From positions 275,362,330-275,426,329 of the forward strand of contig NC_061510.1 in NCBI RefSeq assembly GCF_022539505.1: DNA of 64,000 bases, read 5' to 3'. Numbering within the stretch: the stretch's first letter is position 1; each line of letters starts with the position of its first letter. The notes under the pieces are model-generated. The model worked only from the letters and a program-made list of their open reading frames with translations. It did not search any database and was not told where the DNA came from. The translations under genes and the position numbers were made by a program. This document shows, in pieces, positions 47,609 to 57,680 of this stretch. Source of the stretch: Lolium rigidum (taxonomy: Eukaryota > Streptophyta > Magnoliopsida > Poales > Poaceae).

Positions 47609-49086
47609 TGATACGTCTCCGACGTATCGATAATTTCGTATGTTCCATGCCACATTATTGATGATATCTACATGTTTTATGCATACTTTATGTCATATTT
47701 ATGCATTTTCCGGAACTAACCTATTGACGAGATGCCGAAGGGCCAGTTGCTGTTTTCTACTGTTTTTGGTTTCAGAAATCCTAGTAAGGAAATATTCTCG
47801 GAATCGGATGAAATCAACACCCAGCATCTTAGAATCCCCGGGAGCTTCCAGAAGACCCGAGAGTCGCCAGAGAGGACCCACAGGGGGCCCACACATGGGG
47901 CTGGCGCGGCCCAGGCCCTGGCCGCGCCGCCCTATTGTCTGGTGGCCCCAAACCCCTTCTGACGCCGCCTCTTCGTCTATAAGAAGCCCCTCGACCTAAA
48001 ACCTCGATACGAAAAAGCCACGGTACGAGAAACCTTCCAGATCCGCCGCCATCGCGAAGCCAAGATCTGGGGGACAGAACTCTCTGTTCCGGCACGCCGC
48101 CGGGACGGGGAAGTGCCCCCGGAAGGCTTCTCCATCGACACCGCTGCCATCTCCACCGCCATCTTCATCACCGCTGCTGTCTCCCATGAGGAGGGAGTAG
48201 TTCTCCATCGAGGCTTGGGGCTGTACCGGTAGCTATGTGGTTAATCTCTCTCCTATGTACTTCAATACAATGATCTCATGAGCTGCCTTACATGATTGAG
48301 ATTCATATGAGTTTTGTATCACTATTCGTCTATGTGCTACTCTAGTGATGTTATTAAAGTACTCTATTCCTCCTGCATGATGTAATGTGTACAGTGTGTG
48401 CATCATGTAGTACTTGGCATAGTTTATGATTGTGATCTCTTGTAGATTATGAAGTTAACTATTACTATGATGGTATTGATGTGATCTATTTGGTTATGTT
48501 GATCTATCTTGCACTCTAAGGTTATTTAAACATGAATATCGAATATGGTGGAGCTTGTTAACTCCGGCATTGAGGGTTCGTGTAATCCTACACAATTAGT
48601 GGTGTTCATCATCCAACAAGAGGGTGTAGAGTCTAGCATTTATCTATTCTGTTATGTGATCAATGTTGAGAGTGTTCACTAGTGAAAGTATGATCCCTAG
48701 GCCTTGTTCCTAAATACTGCTATCGCTGCTTGTTTACTGTTCTACTGCATCTGTACTGTCTGCAATATTACCACCATCAACTACACGCAAGTCCTGGACA
48801 GCAAAGCACTTTTCTGGCGCTGTTGCTACTGCTCATACTTATTCATACCACCTGTATTTCACTATCTCTTCGCCGAACTAGTGCACCTATTAGGTGTGTT
48901 GGGGACACAAGAGACTTCTTGCTTTGTGGTTGCGGGGTTGCATGAGAGGGATATCTTTGACCTCTTCCTCCACGAGATCGATAAACCTTGGGTGATCCAC
49001 TTAAGGGAAACTTGCTGCTGTTCTACAAACCTCTGCTCTTGGAGGCCCAACACTGTCTACAAGAATAGAAGCTCCCGTAGACATCA
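47609..49086 (+). repeat. Element IV 5' LTR
   Basis: 1,478 bp. GC palindrome at about 47896-47937; TATAAGAAG box near 47978. Confidence 0.92.
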
Positions 49087-49096
49087 AGCACTTTTC

Positions 49097-49114
49097 TGGC
49101 GTCGTTGCCGGGGA
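49097..49114 (+). promoter_or_regulatory. Element IV primer-binding site
   Basis: TGGCGTCGTTGCCGGGGA: tRNA-Asp-type site with one C-to-T change. Confidence 0.8.
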
Positions 49115-49250
49115 GGAAAGGTAAAAGGCACTCATACTTCGGTTCAAGGTAACAGTACTTTTCTGGCGCCATTGTGTGTGTGCTCGAAGCTATTTCTTTT
49201 AGATCCTGCAATTGCATCTTTTTGTTTCTTGTTTACACTAATTAGGCATA

Positions 49251-49997
49251 ATGGAAAACAACAAAAATATGAGAGATCTTTATGAACTTTATCTTGAATT
49301 AGGACATAATGTGTTTGAAGAGAGAATTAAAAAACCCATGGAACTTTATATGCATGCTAATGGGAATGTTATTAATATGAATGCTTTGAACACTATTGTT
49401 GCTAATGCTAAGGAAAATTCTAAGCTTGGGGAAGCTGGTTTTGATGAGCATGATCTTTTTAGTCCCCCGGGCATGGAGGAGAAAATTTACTTTGATGATA
49501 CTTTGCCTCCTATTTATGATGATTATAATGATAGTAGTCTTTTGGTACCGCATGTTATGGAGGATAAATTTGATTATGATTACAATATGCCTCCTATATT
49601 TGATGATAGCTACTTTGTTGAATTTGCTCCCACTACAACTAATAAAATTGATTATGCTTATGTGGAGAGTAATAATTTTATGCATGAGACTCATGATAAG
49701 AATGCTTTATGTGATAGTTATATTGTTGAGTTTGCTCATGATGCCACTGAAAGTTATTATGAGAGAGGAAAATATGGTTGTAGAAATTTTCATGTTACTA
49801 AAACACCTCTCTATACGCTGAAATTTTTGAAGCTACACTTGTTCTATCTTCCTATGCTTGTTACTTTGCTCTTCATGAACTTGTTTATTTACAAGATTCC
49901 TTTTCATAGGAAGCATGTTAGGCTTAAATTTGTTTTTAATTTGCTTTTTGATGCTCTCTTTTGCTTCAAATACTATTTCTTGCGAGTGCATAATTAA
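49251..49997 (+). CDS. Element IV ORF: acidic protein with two hydrophobic C-terminal segments, intact
   Basis: 248 residues, no break. The N-terminal half is acidic and Tyr-rich, with imperfect repeats (LPPIYDDYNDSSLL, MPPIFDDSYFVEF, NALCDSYIVEFAHDATES). Residues about 193-214 (LHLFYLPMLVTLLFMNLFIY core) are long and hydrophobic enough to cross a membrane. A second hydrophobic stretch at about 227-243 follows a basic HRKHVRLK loop. It stands directly after the leader, in the gag position, but shows no Gag motif. It is either a modified structural protein or a relic of another ORF moved next to the leader. Confidence 0.6.
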   Translation: MENNKNMRDLYELYLELGHNVFEERIKKPMELYMHANGNVINMNALNTIVANAKENSKLGEAGFDEHDLFSPPGMEEKIYFDDTLPPIYDDYNDSSLLVPHVMEDKFDYDYNMPPIFDDSYFVEFAPTTTNKIDYAYVESNNFMHETHDKNALCDSYIVEFAHDATESYYERGKYGCRNFHVTKTPLYTLKFLKLHLFYLPMLVTLLFMNLFIYKIPFHRKHVRLKFVFNLLFDALFCFKYYFLRVHN

Positions 49998-52555
49998 AAC
50001 CGCTGAGCCCATCTTAATGGCTATAAAGAAAGAACTTCTTGGGAGATAACCCATGTGTTTATTTTGCTACAGTACTTTTGCTTTATATTTGTGTTTTGGA
50101 AGTTGTTACTACTGTAGCAACCTCTCCTTATCTTATTTTATTGCATTGTTGTGCCAAGTAAAGTCTTTGATAGCAAGGTTGATACTAGATTTGGATTACT
50201 GCGCAGAAACAGATTTCTTTGCTGTCACGAATCTGGGCAAAATTCTCTGTAGGTAACTCAGAAAATTATGCCAATTTACGTGAGTGATCCTCAGATATGT
50301 ACGCAACTTTCATTAAATTTGAGCATTTTCATTTGAGCAAGTCTGGTGCCTCAATAAAATTCGTCTTTACGGACTGTTCTGTTTTGACAGATTCTGCCTT
50401 TTATTTCGCATTGCTTCTTTTGCTATGTTGGATGGATTTCTTTGTTCCATTGACTTCCAGTAGCTTTAGGCAATGTCCAGAAGTGTTAAGAATTATTGTG
50501 TCACCTCTGAACATGTGAGTTTTTGATTATGCACTAACCCTCTAATGAGTTTGTTTCGAGTTTGGTGTGAAGGAAGTTTTCAAGGGTCAAGAGAGGAGGA
50601 TGATACAATATGATCAAGGAGAGTGAAAGCTCTAAGCTTGGGGATGCCCCGGTGGTTCATCCCTGCATATTTCAAGAAGACTCAAGCATCTAAGCTTGGG
50701 GATGCCCAAGGCATCCACTTCTTCATCGACAAATTATCAGGTTCCTTCTCTTGAAACTATATTTTTATTCGGCCACATCATATGTACTTTGCTTGGAGCG
50801 TCTGTGTGTTTTTGTTTTTGTTTTTGTTTGAATAAATGCTTGTGTGGGAGAGAGACACGCTCCGCTGGTTCATATGAACACATGTGTTCTTAGTTTTTAA
50901 TTTTCATGGCGAAGGTTGAAACTGCTTCGTTAATTGTTATATGGTTGGAAACGGGAAATGCTACATGTAGTAATTGGTAGAATGTCTTGAATAATTTGAT
51001 ACTTGGCAATTGTTGTGCTCATGTTTAAGCTCTTGCATCATATACTTTGCACCTATTAATGAAGAAATACATAGAGCTTGCTAAAATTTGGTTTGCATAC
51101 TTGGTCTCTCTAAGGTCTAGATAATTTCTAGTATTGAGTTTGAACAATAAGGAAGACGGTGTAGAGTCTTATAATGTTTACAATATGTCTTTTATGTGAG
51201 TTTTGCTGCACCGGTTCATCCTTGTGTTTGTTTCAAATAACCTTGCTAGCCTAAACCTTGTATCGAGAGGGAATACTTCTCATGCATCCAAATCCTTGAG
51301 CCAACCACTATGCCATTTGTGTCCACCATACCTACCTACTACATGGTATTTCTCCGCCATTCCAAAGTAAATTGCTTGAGTGCTACCTTTAAATTTCCAT
51401 TCTTTGTCTTTGCAATATATAGCTCATGGGCCAAATAGCCTAAAAACTATTGTGGTATTGAATATGTACTTATGCACTTTATCTCTTATTAAGTTGCTTG
51501 TTGTGCGATAACCATGTTCCTGGGGACGCCATCAACTACTCTTTGTTGAATATCATGTGAGTTGCTATGCATGTCCGTCTTGTCTGAAGTAAGGGAGATT
51601 TACCGCTAGAATGGTTAGAAGCATGCATAATGTTAGAGAAGAACATTGGGCCGCTAACTAAAGCCATGAATCATGGTGGAAGTTTAAGTTTTGGACATAT
51701 ATCCTCAATCTCATATGAGAACATTAATTGTTGCTACATGCTTATGCATTAAAGAGGAGTCCATTATCTGTTGTCTATGTTGTCCCGGTATGGATGTCTA
51801 AGTTGAGAATAATCAATAGCGAGAAATCCAATGCGAGCTTTCTCCTTAGACCTTTGTACGAGGCGGCATAGAGGTACCCCTTTGTGACACTTGGTTAAAA
51901 CATGTGCATTGCGATAATCCCGGTAATCCGAGCTAATTAGGACAAGGTGCGGGCACTATTAGTATACTATGCATGAGGCTTGCAACTTGTAAGATATAAT
52001 TTACATAACACATATGCTTTATTACTACCGTTGACAAAATTGTTTCTTGTTTTCAAAACCAAAGCTCTAGCACAAATATAGCAATCAATGCTCCCTCTGC
52101 GAAGGGCCATTCTTTTACTTTTATGTTGAGTCAGTTCACCTATTTCTCTCCATCTCAAGAAGCAAACACTTGTGTGAACTGTGCATTGATTCTTACATAC
52201 TTGCATATTGCACTTGTTATATTGCTTTGCATTGACAACTATCCATGAGATATATATGTTACAAGTTGAAAGCAACCGCTGAAACTTAATCTTCCATTAT
52301 GTTGCTTCAATGCCTTTACTTTGAATTATTGCTTTATGAGTTAACTCTTATGCAAGACTTATTGATGCTTGTCTTGAAAGTACTATTCATGAAAAGTCTT
52401 TGCTATATGATCCATTTGTTTACTCATGTCATTTACCATTGTTTTGATCGCTGCATTCATTACATGTGCTTACAATAGTATGATCAAGGTTATGATGGCA
52501 TGTCACTCTAGAAATTATCTTTGTTATCGTTTACCTGCTCGGGACGAACAGAAAC
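49998..52555 (+). other. Element IV 3' noncoding region
   Basis: No supported gene. Polypurine-like cores lie at 50633-50647 and 50691-50705. The first part matches elements I and II closely. 51400-51960 is absent from II. Confidence 0.75.
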
Positions 52556-52570
52556 TAAGCTTGGGGATGC
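52556..52570 (+). promoter_or_regulatory. Element IV polypurine tract
   Basis: TAAGCTTGGGGATGC directly before the 3' LTR. Confidence 0.85.
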
Positions 52571-54050
52571 TGATACGTCTCCGACGTATCGATAATTTCT
52601 TATGTTCCATGCCACATTATTGATGATATCTACATGTTTTATGCATACTTTATGTCATATTTATGCATTTTCCGGAACTAACCTATTGACGAGATGCCGA
52701 AGGGCCAGTTGCTGTTTTCTGCTGTTTTTGGTTTCAGAAATCCTAGTAAGGAAATATTCTCGGAATCGGACGAAATCAACGCCCAGCAGCTTAGAATCCC
52801 CGGGAGCTTCCAGAAGACCCGAGAGTCGCCAGAGAGGACCCACAGGGGGCCCACACATGGGGCTGTCGTGGCCCAGGCCCTGGCCGCGCCGTCCTATTGT
52901 CTGGTGGCCCCAAACCCCTTCTGACGCCGCCTCTTCGTCTATAAGAAGCCCCTCGACCTAAAACCTCGATACAAAAAAGCCACGGTACGAGAAACCTTCC
53001 AGAGCCGCCGCCATCGCGAAGCCAAGATCTGGGGGACATAACTCTCTGTTCCGGCACGCCGCCGGGACGGGGAAGTGCCCCCGGAAGGCTTCTCCATCGA
53101 CACCGCTGCCATCTCCACCGCCATCTTCATCACCGCTCGTTGTCTCCCATGAGGAGGGAGTAGTTCTCCATCGAGGCTCGGGGCTGTACCGGTAGCTATG
53201 TGGTTAATCTCTCTCCTATGTACTTCAATACAATGATCTCATGAGCTGCCTTACATGATTGAGATTCATATGAGTTTTGTATCACTATTCGTCTATGTGC
53301 TACACTAGTGATGTTATTAAAGTACTCTGTTCCTCCTGCATGATGTAATGTGGACAGTGTGTGCATCATGTAGTACTTGGCGTAGTTTATGATTGTGATC
53401 TCTTGTAGATTATGAAGTTAACTATTACTATGATGGTATTGATGTGATCTATTTGGTTATGTTGATCTATCTTGCACTCTAAGGTTATTTAAACATGAAT
53501 ATCGAATATTGTGGAGCTTGTTAACTCCGGCATTGAGGGTTCGTGTAATCCTACACAATTAGTGGTGTTCATCATCCAACAAGAGGGTGTAGAGTCTAGC
53601 ATTTATCTATTCTGTTATGTGATCAATGTTGAGAGTGTTCACTAGTGAAAGTATGATCCCTAGGCCTTGTTCCTAAATATCGCTATCGCTGCTTGTTTAC
53701 TTGTTCTACTGCATCCGTATCGTCCGCAATATTACCACCATCAACTACACGCCAGTCCTGGACAGCAAAGCACTTTTCTGGCGCTGTTGCTACTGCTCAT
53801 ACTTATTCATACCACCTGTATTTCACTATCTCTTCGCCGAACTAGTGCACCTATTAGGTGTGTTGGGGACACAAGAGACTTCTTGCTTTGTGGTTGCAGG
53901 GTTGCATGAGAGGGATATCTTTGACCTCTTCCTCCCTGAGATCGATAAACCTTGGGTGATCCACTTAAGGGAAACTTGCTGCTCTTCTACAAACCTCTGC
54001 TCTTGGAGGCCCAACACTGTCTACAAGAATAGAAGCTCCCGTAGACATCA
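52571..54050 (+). repeat. Element IV 3' LTR
   Basis: 1,480 bp, near-identical to the 5' LTR. The GC palindrome at about 52858-52899 has lost CpG sites on one arm (GGCTGTCGTGG for GGCTGGCGCGG). Confidence 0.92.
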
Positions 54051-54480
54051 GACGCTGAGGTTCAACAACAGGCTTCGCATCATCTTCCATATTAATGGCG
54101 TGTTGGCAAATAGAGGGAGCAATCCCCTTCAAGTCATCAAGAGTGTAGCCAATAGCTCCTCGGTGCTTCTTCAGTATTTCCAATAGCCTTGCTTCTTCAA
54201 ACTCTGAAAGCTTAGAACTAATAATAACAGGATATATTTTCTTATCATCAATATGAGCATATTTAAGATTATCAGGCAATGGTTTTAAATCAAAGACAGG
54301 AACTTCCTTTGGTGGCGGTGTTGTACCCAGATCTTCCACCGGCAAATCATGCTTAAGAATAGGTTGACGAAGGAAAATTTCATCAAGCTCATCTCTTTCT
54401 TCCCTAAAAACTTCACTCTCACTATTCTCCAAATGTTGCTTGCAAAGGATTATTAGGAGCAAGAACAATAGATGCACACT
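54051..54480 (-). pseudogene. Element III protease-RT linker and RT start
   Basis: It encodes LKPLPDNLKYAHIDDKKIYP, IGYTLDDLKGIAPSICQHAI and EDDAKPVVEPQR, the standard entry into Athila-type RT. The frame continues at 47603 once element IV and one GACGC are removed. 54481-54614 links to the protease with a frame break near 54480. Confidence 0.85.
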
Positions 54481-54614
54481 TGTTCAACTTTAAAATCATT
54501 ATTAGGCAAATCAGCTTTATAAGGAGTTTTGGTAAATTTAGAGAAGTTAAACTCATAAGATTCACCAGTAAATTTAGTCAAAATTTTCTCTTTCTTGCAA
54601 TCTATAATAGCTCC

Positions 54615-55040
54615 TCAAGTATTTAGAAAAGGTCTACCAAAAATGATAGGACAATATTTACTAGCAGCAGAACCAAGTACCAAAAAGTCAGCAGGATATT
54701 TAATCTTACCGCATAGAACTTCCACATCTCGAACAATACCAATTAGAGAAATAGTTTCTCTATTAGCCAGCCGAATAACCACATCAATATCTTCAAGTTC
54801 ACAAGAACCAATTTCGTGCATAATCTCCGTGTAAAGCTCATAAGGAATAGCACTAATACTTGCACCAATATCACATAAACCATAATAACAATGATCTCCA
54901 ATTCTAACAGATAGCATAGGAACACTAGCTTGCTTGGACTTATTAGGATGTGAAACAATATTAGAAGCATCTTCACAGAAAATAATATGACCATCCTCCA
55001 CATTTTCAGTCACAAGATCTTTAACTATTGCAACGACGAG
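54615..55040 (-). pseudogene. Element III aspartic protease region
   Basis: CDIGASISAIPYELY carries the active-site Asp (D-x-G-A-S form seen in Athila-type proteases). GRPFLNT near the end is followed by an in-frame TGA where related elements have Cys. The upstream frame joins gag through a CCTCGTCG site at about 55037 that breaks the frame; CCTGTCG would restore it. Confidence 0.8.
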
Positions 55041-56054
55041 GTTCAACTTTTATTTGTTCTTCAGGTTCTATAGGTTTCTTTTCACTTTTATGAACCGCAC
55101 TATTTATAACAGAGTACTCCTTCATTTTAGCAGGAAAAGGAGTTTTTTCAATATAAGCTTCAGGAATAACATGATCAACAGTTTCAACTACAACACATTT
55201 ATTAATAGATGGATCAATTTTATCTTTATACGGTTCATGATACTTATCAAAATTCTTCTTAGGCAATTCATAATGAGAGGCAAAAGCTTTATAAAGATTT
55301 GCAGCAACTTGAGAATCAAAACCATAAGTAGCACTCATATTATGAAATTTATCAGTATCCATAAAAGCTTCAATGCATTTATAATCATAATTTATACCTG
55401 ATTCTCTATCTTTGTCGTTCTCCCATCCTTCAGTATTTTCCTGGATCCGATTGAGAAGGTCCCTTTTAAACTCTTCTTTGTTGCGCGTAAATGATCCAGA
55501 ACAAGAAGTATCCAGCAAGGTCTTGTCTTCAAAAGAAAGTCTTGCATAGAAATTATCAATAATAACATTACCGAGAAGCTCATGAATGGGGCATTTGAGC
55601 ATTAAAGACTTCAATCTCCCCACGCTTGGGCAATACTCTCTCCATCATGAGGCCAAAAATTATATATGCGGTTCCGATCCTTGTGAATTTCACTTGGAGG
55701 ATAGAACTTAGAATAAAACCGGGGCACAATATCATTCCATTCAAGAGAATCCCCATTATCTAGTAATTTATACCAATGCGCCGCTTTACCAGACAGCGAT
55801 ATAGAGAATAGTTTCTTCCTCACTTCATCCATAGCAATACCTACACACTTGAATAAACCGCATAATTCATGGAAGAACAGTAAATGATCTCCAGGGTGGA
55901 CAGTTCCATCCCCTGTATAACGGTTATCCACTACACGTTCAATAATTTTCATAGGTATTTTGTATGGTATCTCTTCCTCACCTGGAACCTCATCCACTAC
56001 CTTTGCAGTAGTAGCAGATTTTACAAATAAAAACTCAAGAGAAGATCTCTCCAT
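55021..56054 (-). pseudogene. Element III gag
   Basis: From ATG 56054 it encodes a retrotransposon Gag core: GDGTVHPGDHLLFFHELCGL, KLFSISLSGKAAHWYKLLDN, FYSKFYPPSEIHKDRNRIYN, and after a one-base break near 55615 LMLKCPIHELLGN, FYARLSFEDKTLLDTSCSGS and MSATYGFDSQVAANLYKAFA. No zinc knuckle is visible. Apart from that break, the frame is open for its full length. Confidence 0.85.
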
Positions 56055-56140
56055 AATGAATTATGGCAGCAGGCAGAAATAAAATCAGCACAAACAGTAG
56101 AAGTTTCCCTTACCAATTCCACTTACCAATAGCGCTTCAC

Positions 56141-56158
56141 TCCCAGGCAACGGCGCCA
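56141..56158 (-). promoter_or_regulatory. Element III primer-binding site
   Basis: On the minus strand it reads TGGCGCCGTTGCCTGGGA, 11 bp after the 5' LTR. This is the tRNA-Asp-type site with one change from those of I, II and IV. Confidence 0.85.
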
Positions 56159-56169
56159 GAAAATAGTCT

Positions 56170-57680
56170 TGATGACCCACAAGTATAGGGGGTGTATCAT
56201 AGTATCTTCGATAAGTAAGAATGTCGATCCCAACAAGGAGCAGAAGGTGTTGACAAGCAGTTTCGATGAAGGATTCACTGTAAATGCTCACAGACAAGTA
56301 TTCAGGGGGTTTTGATGTAGCAGATGAATAAAGTACGAGTAAGTAAAGTGCGAGAGTAACAATTGCAGCGAGTGGCCCAATCCTTTTTAGCACAAAGGAC
56401 AAGCCGGTTTGTTTACTTATAATGACCAAACATTCTCGAGGACACACGGGATTTTAGTCTAGTGCTTTCGTTACATACGGCTAATTAATCTTCATTGTTT
56501 TGATAAGTGTTGTGTGGGTGAACCTGTGCTAATGTACCGCCCTTCCTAGGACTAATACATACTTGTGATTATACCCCTTGCAAGCGTCCGCAACTACAAG
56601 AAAGTAATTAAGATAAATCTAACCACAACCTTAAACTCTGAGATCCTGCTATCCCTCCTGCATCGATATACCAACGGGGGCTTAGGTTTCTGTCACTCCG
56701 GTAACCCCGCAATTGGCAAACGAGTACAAGATGCATTCCCCTAGGCCCATAAAGGTGAAGTGTCGTGTAGTCGACATTCACACGACACCACTAGAAGAAT
56801 AACACCACAACTTAAATATCATAACATTGAATATTACTCAACCATACTTCACTACTAACATTTAGACTTCACCCATGTCCTCAAGAACTAAACGAACTAC
56901 TCACGAGACATCGTATGGAACATGATCAGAGGTGATATGATGATGAATAACAATCTGAACATAAACCTTGGTTCAACGGTTTCACTCAATAGCATCAATA
57001 ACAAGTAGAAATCAATACCGGGAGAGTTTCCCCTATCAAACAATCAAGATCAAACCCAAATTGCTACAGCGGTGACGATGTGCAGCGGTGGAGACGGCGG
57101 TGATGATGATGAAGATGATGATGATGGTGATGGAGATGATGTCCAACTTGATGGCGGTGAAGATGGCGTCGATTTCCCCCTCCGGGAGGAATTTCCCCGG
57201 CGGATCTCAGCCCGCCGGAGAGCTCTTTTCTCTCGGTGTTCTCCGCCTCGCGAGGCGGCTGTAACTCTTCGCGAGGTACCCTCCGGAGCTTAGGTTTTCG
57301 GGACGAAGGCGTACGCGAAGAAAAGGAGGCGAGAGGGGGCTGTGGGCCCCCTCCTCACAGGGCGGCGCGGCCAGGCCTTGGGCCGCGCCGGCCTATGGGG
57401 TGGGCCCACCTCGGGTCCCCTCGGCTCCCCTTTCTGGCTCCCTTCGTCATCTGGAAAAATAGGATTTTTGATATAATTTCCATCAACTGTTGATCTTCCG
57501 AAATATTGCATTCTGACGGCGCTTTTTCCAGCAGAATCCTGGCTCCGGTGCTCGATCCTCCAATAATCATGAAACATGCAAAATAGATGAAATAACATAA
57601 GTATTATGTCCAAATATGAAATATATCAATGAATAACAGCAAATTATGATATAAAATAGTGATGCAAATTGGACGTATCA
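56170..57680 (-). repeat. Element III 5' LTR (right copy)
   Basis: 1,511 bp; GC palindrome at 57358-57397. On the minus strand it runs from TGATACGTCC to GGGTCATCA. Confidence 0.93.

Larger units (their letters stand above)
47609..54050 (+). mobile_element. Athila-like element IV (non-autonomous), inside element III's RT
   Basis: The duplication GACGC flanks it exactly (47604-47608, 54051-54055). 6,442 bp. It belongs to the same group as element II: LTRs of about 1.48 kb ending GTAGACATCA, a primer-binding site, one intact ORF, no pol, and a 3' noncoding region. It lacks the paired stem modules of II. Confidence 0.92.
40809..57680 (-). mobile_element. Athila-like element III with gag-pol, inside the CACTA-1 transposase gene
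   Basis: The duplication TCATT flanks it exactly (40804-40808, 57681-57685). On the minus strand the LTRs start TGATACGTCCAATTTGCATC and end GGGTCATCA. The primer-binding site, gag, protease, RT, RNase H, integrase, an extra 3' ORF and the polypurine tract follow in Athila order. It is 10.4 kb without nested element IV. It is the only element of this group here with pol. Confidence 0.93.
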
